Of a DNA stretch of 64,000 nucleotides, positions 52,501-58,500 are shown piece by piece. The stretch spans positions 17,051,757 through 17,115,756 of the forward strand of contig CM057154.1 in assembly GCA_029962745.1 (NCBI GenBank), written 5' to 3'. The stretch is from Echinometra lucunter. Its lineage: Eukaryota > Echinodermata > Echinoidea > Camarodonta > Echinometridae. The notes under the pieces were generated by a model. That model saw nothing but the letters and a program-made list of their open reading frames with translations. It ran no database searches and had not been told where the DNA came from. Position 1 is the first letter of the stretch. Every line of letters starts with the position of its first letter. A program made the translations under genes and the position numbers.

Positions 52501-55500
52501 TCTGACCACAACCACAACCCTTCAATCCCTTTACACAAGGATATAGGATACAAGTATAGAGGAAACAGTCATAAACAGCAATTAATAGTTTAAAGGTATT
52601 GGCTAACATTGTTATGATTTTAAAAATTCTTGTTTTGTTACTTGAAAATGGGATAAACATAAGGGTTATAGTGTAAAAATATCAGTCTGAAAGTTTCAAA
52701 GTATAATATCCACAGGAAGTATTTTTAGATTTAAAAAATGTGAACCAATGTTTGAAAAATATACGAGGGTCAGTTGCACAGAATAGACATAAGGAGTGCG
52801 CATGCGCGTATGACTCACCTTACCGTACTGTGTGTATTGGCGTATCATGCGGCGGGAGGCACATAACAGCATTTTCAAATTCAAGCAAAGTGGTCCTCTT
52901 AGTGATTGTCTCGTGAGACGAAGGATAATAAAATCACTGTTTACGTCTAACTTTTTCATTCCAAATTATGGTTGGTTTCAGGGTTTTTGAGTACAAATAC
53001 AAGTACTCATACACATGTTTCATCTTAGTTTGAGAATTTTTTAAATCAGCTACTCACAAAGTTAGCCAATGCCTTTAATGGACAATACTGCATGTTATTA
53101 TATTTCCTATCTGTTAGCATTATTTATTATTTATTACTATTAATTGGCATTTCAAGGGTAAGAACAAAATCATAACATGGAATACAAAGAAAGAACAAAA
53201 GATTTTCTCCTGCTGCATCACTCAATAGTTGCCTTAACCCATTCGTGACAGAAGGTCCACATTTTGTGGTTTGGTCTAATAACTTTTGATGCAGAGCCCT
53301 AAAAATCATACCAAAACATGTGCAGAACTTAGAGCAAAAAAATTCTACACATACTGTGCCCATTTTCGTTGCATGAATATTTGTTGTTTGATGCTGAAAT
53401 TTTTTTAAAGGAAAATAAGCATTAAAATCCTTAAATTGGCAATGCGATGAAAATGTTAAAATTACCGTTTTTCCCTGCAAAGTGGCAACTTTATGACTTC
53501 TCCATCATACATTCTGTCAATTTATATTTATTTCAGATACATGATGTTTTATAAGAAAAATGTAGCAATAAAAGAAAAATGTTGGTGTTGCCAATTTGAA
53601 GAATAAAAGCTGATCAAATTAGGTTTTAAATAATTCCTGTCACGAATGGGTTAAAGAAGAAAAGAATTGTGGAATTCCTCTGACCCTTTGGCCTCTCCCA
53701 CAGAACCCAGGAAAGGTGCTAGGAGGTGCCTAGAACATTTATTAGCCCATAGCAGCGCAGTGGTCTCCTTTTAAGGCGTTTTCAGATATGAGGCTACTTT
53801 GTGGCGCCACTTTGTGTGCACACATTTTTTGTGTACAGGTCTATAGGGTATAGGGCGACAAAAAAATGTCGCCGAGGCAGGACACATTTTTGTTTGCTGC
53901 CTGGCTACAAAAAAATGCGCACCAATCAAATTCTTAAAAAGTTAGCGCAAAAATTGTTGCCATGAGATTGTTTGCGCAAGTTTTGACAAAATGCTCTTAT
54001 TTGAGGGTTGACACGTTAATGCATGTTCACTTAATAGTATATGTGGCGACACAAAGTCGCCTCATATCTGAACACAAAAAATGTGTGCACACAAAGTGGC
54101 GCCACAAAGTCGCCTCATATGTGAAAGTGCCTTTAGTGTCATTCTTAGGTGTACATGTATCTACTGAGCCAGAATGCTAGGAATTACACATTACATGTAT
54201 TCTTGAGCAGAAAGAGAAAAATGCACTGAAAATTTTGAGTTTATTTTCAGTGCAGTATATTTTGCCAAATACTCTGTAATTGTAACTAATCATTAAACTC
54301 TCTAAATTGGCAATGCAGTGAAAATCATATAGTCTTGCTGACTATTTTTGTGTGCATATTGACTGTTTTCTATGTAACTTTGCATGGGGGGGGGGGGTTA
54401 ATGTCATTTGCATATTTTGAAAACTATGTAGGAGTGGAACATGAAATTATTTGTTGCCAATTTGAGGAGGAAAAAATGATTAAACTAGACCTTAAGAAAA
54501 CTCTGTACTGCTAGGGGTTGAAAAAACAAGCAAAGAAACAAGCAAGGGGGAAATGCTTATGAATAGCAATAATAACCTACAATAGAAATGTTCTTTTTAA
54601 ATGTAGTATTACCATTTTTCATTGACTGTTTCTTTGTCTGTTCGGTTTTTAGCTGGTAAATCTACAACAGATGCAGAGTTGGAAGACATGTTGGAGAGTG
54701 GGAATCCTGCCATCTTCACATCAGGGGTAAGATATTAGGCATGAATCCGATGGTACGAGAATTCGCATAAGTTGAAAGAGCGGCAAACCTCGTTGAATAG
54801 AAGTTAGGTCGCCCGTTCACAGAATGGGAAATCTAGTACCATTGCACGAATTATAACATTTGCTATAGATAGGTAGATAAGTAGATACTATAGATGATGA
54901 TTGATAAATGGATAGACAAAATGATTAAGTGGATGAGTTTGTTTTTTGATGAATATTTGATGGATATGTTGTAAGAAATATGTCTGTTCAAGCTTCTTCA
55001 ATACTAAGCCAATATTTAGCTGCATTAACTTAACAGACTTATGAATCATTTGGAAATGTCCAAATTCACAAAAGAGGTGTATATATAGATTTAAACCATG
55101 GTTTTAAATCTCCATAAGCTTCTACTGCAAATCTTGTGGAGGGGGTGGACAGTTATATTTGCTTATTTATGCTTTTTTCTGTCCACACATTGAAGGTTTT
55201 AACTTTGGCTTAAAACGTGAATTTCGTGAATTCGGGTCACCAAATAAATCTGTTTTTGATCGATGCATCTTTGTTTCCTTCCTGTTTGTAGATTATCATG
55301 GACACACAACAAGCCAAACAGACTCTAAGGGACATCGAAGCACGTCACAATGATATCATCAAACTAGAAAATAGCATCAGAGAACTCCATGACATGTTTA
55401 TGGACATGGCTATGTTGGTGGAGAGTCAGGTAAATATTGGACGCATTCAGCTAAACCTATAACTAAAGACGGCAGAAGGAAACTGTTTTATGCAGACAGT

Positions 55501-58500
55501 TGGTTTTCATACACACGTTTCTTTGAGACTGGTATCAGTAAGGACACTGTCCATGGGAAACCAGGGGAGTGTTTCCTCAAGTGTCTTGTCAGTGATTTTT
55601 ACCCACAGTTGTTACAAGCTACTGAAATCCTTGTGTGTGATTGGCTAAGAGCAAGTTTGTCAGTAAAAATCCCTGACAAAGACACTTGATGAAATGCCCT
55701 CCAGAAGTGCAATCTTCAGACAGGTGGTCTTCTATGCATGTGGTTTTGTTGAGGCAAGTTTGACTGCATACTGAAAGACTGAATATAGGGTGGAAGGCGG
55801 TCCTTAGGAAATGAAATTTTCAAAAATTCCTCTCTTTTTTGTACACTGTATGTTAAAGACTACGGATAAATGCTTTCTGCAAAATATTTTGATAGAAAAT
55901 GCGTGTGGCTCAGAGAAAGAGATAAGATACTGGACCTACACTGGTAATAATGATTTTATGAGACATAACTCTTTTAAGTTGGGCTTCTGCAGTGGTTACA
56001 AAGCACTAGTCCAGAATCTGGACGATTTCATTTCAATAGCATTACCCCCACGTATGGTGCAATCTCATCCTACCTCCTGCCAGCCGCAGATGGCGTATTG
56101 CAGAACGCCAGGTTCGCCAGGCGTATGACTTTGGGAATTACGCCATCTTCGGCTGGCAGCAGGTGGGCGAAGATCGACCTATTTAGGTAATTACTATAAT
56201 AATAAAATCATCCAGATTCTGGAGTATAAAAGCGCCCGTGCAAGGCTGATTTGGTCAGTCTTGATTTTCACGGATCGCTCCTGTCTTAAGCGATGTACAC
56301 TGGCTTCCAATCCACCCAAGAATATCATTTAAGATCCTGCAGACCGTGCAGATAACACACTCATTGGTCAAGCCTCTAGTTATTGAGAACTATTACTACT
56401 CAAATCTCTAAAACATACTCCTACCCTGCACGGTTCCAAAAGATACTCTTCTACTGCAAATCCCAGTGTGTGAAACAAAAAGAACATTAGGAGATCGAAC
56501 TTATGTGTGTGCAGCCCCCAAACTGGAATAACTTGCTGTTAGAAGTTAGGAAATCCCCAACTGTAGATATTTTCCAATTGGAGCCAAACACATCTTTTCA
56601 TATAGCCACTCCTGATAGTTTGGGCATTTCAGGAGCTCTGGCAGGGCAGTAGAATGTATATACTTAGTTTCTGCACTTTATCATTTGATATATTATTAAT
56701 ATTATTATTATTATCATTATTGTTGTTGTTGTTGTTGTTGTTATTGTTGTTATTGTTATTATTATTATTATTATTATTATTGTTGTTGTTGCTTTTGTTA
56801 TTATATTATATTATTATTATTGTTGTCGTTATTATATTATATTATTGTTATTATTATTGCTATCATTATTGCTATTGTTATTGTTATTATTGTTATTATT
56901 ATTATTATTATTGTTATTATTATCATTATTATTATTATTGTTATTATTATTGTTATTATTATCATTATTATTGTTATTATTATTACTGTTGTTATCATTA
57001 TTATTATTATCTCTTTCTCTCTCCCTTTCTTCATTTTTTTGTCCATTCCAGGGTGAAATGATTGATAGGATTGAGTACAATGTAGAGCAGTCTGTTGACT
57101 ATGTGGAGACAGCCAAAATGGACACAAAAAAGGCAGTCAAGTACCAAAGCAAAGCAAGACGGGTAAGTTCACTCTCCCTACTCATCACTTCAAATTCAAG
57201 CTTGACTTGGGGATACTAATGGGGAAATATTTGTTTATAAATGTTAGTGAAACATTCAGGTTGGTTCAGGTAAATTCAGTTTGTCTCAAGGTTTGTCATG
57301 TCGTATCGCAGCAGGGCCTTCTAAAATTGTGATAGCTTACATATAAACATTTCTCATTAAATGCAAAATCTAGAATAAACACCACTACAGTAACATAACT
57401 TCCTTTGAAGTCAAGATCATGGGGTCTCACAGATTGGTTATAAACCTCAGACTAGTAAATTGTCACTAGGTCCAACAAACCAATTATGTTTATCCTAGAA
57501 CCACTTTTACATAATCAACTCATTGACGTTGTCAGCTAGAGCATAGGCCTTTGGGGGTTCTTGACGACACACATACATGTATGCTAACTATTGTCAAGCA
57601 TACATTTGGGAGGGAAAATATTTACATATTACCTGAAGTTTTCTTTTGTGAAAGTTTTACAATGTTCCTAGTAGTAGTTCAAAGGAAGCCCCGCTAGTTT
57701 TCCATTCAGTGAATGGGATTTTTAAATTCGTTTTCTTTCAGGAACAGAAGCATCACCCTTCTTTCATAAAGATTCTGCTACTTTGGCTGAATAGTACAAT
57801 TTAGTTTTTTTCTACAGTTGACTAATACTGCCTTTCAATGCATGGTTTTTCTGGTTCTTACTAATGACTATAAAATGTTTTTTTACCTTTATTGGCTTTC
57901 TTATAACTAAATTGGGTTCATTTAGATGGATATAATCAACTGGCCATGTTGTCATGTTTATACTGGGTAGTTTAAGTAGGGGCATTGTGATACTAATGGT
58001 GCTAACCTGTTATTTGTTTAATAATGCCTGTATCTAGACCTCCCGTACTAAAAGCACAGACATAAAAATGAAGGAGACAAGGGACGTGATAGGCATGATC
58101 CTTGATCTTAAACTGGGATATTCTTTTTAAATTCAAATGTTTACTTTCTAGCAACTGAACTTTGTTATGAATAATAGTAATTGCTGCACATCACCTGCCT
58201 ATATTGAAGTGTACCAATTACCAAAAGGATTCAGTGTCATTATACTGTATAAATAAATTATGAGCTTTAATGTTACTTCTATAAAGAGATAATGCGAGTT
58301 CAAATATACTCTAAATCAACATAAAAACGACTGGTGAGTTAGACTAGTAGATGTACTCACATACGCAGGCATTTACGAAATCGAACAGCCATTTGATTCT
58401 GTCAGCACCTTAATTGTGTGGTCTTATGTTATCCTTTATTTTTCTCAAATTCCTCAACCGTTAATCGCTAGAATGCTGAGTAGAGTTCTTTTGGGCTTAT

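Larger units (their letters stand above)
51794..54652 (+). other. Syntaxin intron 6 (2.9 kb), mostly transposons
   Basis: Phase 1. Five elements (51959-52374, 52590-53078, 53234-53654, 53771-54135, 54160-54521) occupy about 2.0 kb of 2.86 kb. The rest is AT-rich with nothing else recognised. Confidence 0.9.
55430..57051 (+). other. Syntaxin intron 8
   Basis: 1,622 bp, phase 0. It holds a probable pogo-like element interrupted by a degenerate GTTTCAT element (55443-55770), an inverted-repeat element (56005-56228), a LINE fragment (56233-56652) and a long ATT/GTT repeat running to the exon-9 polypyrimidine tract. Confidence 0.9.
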
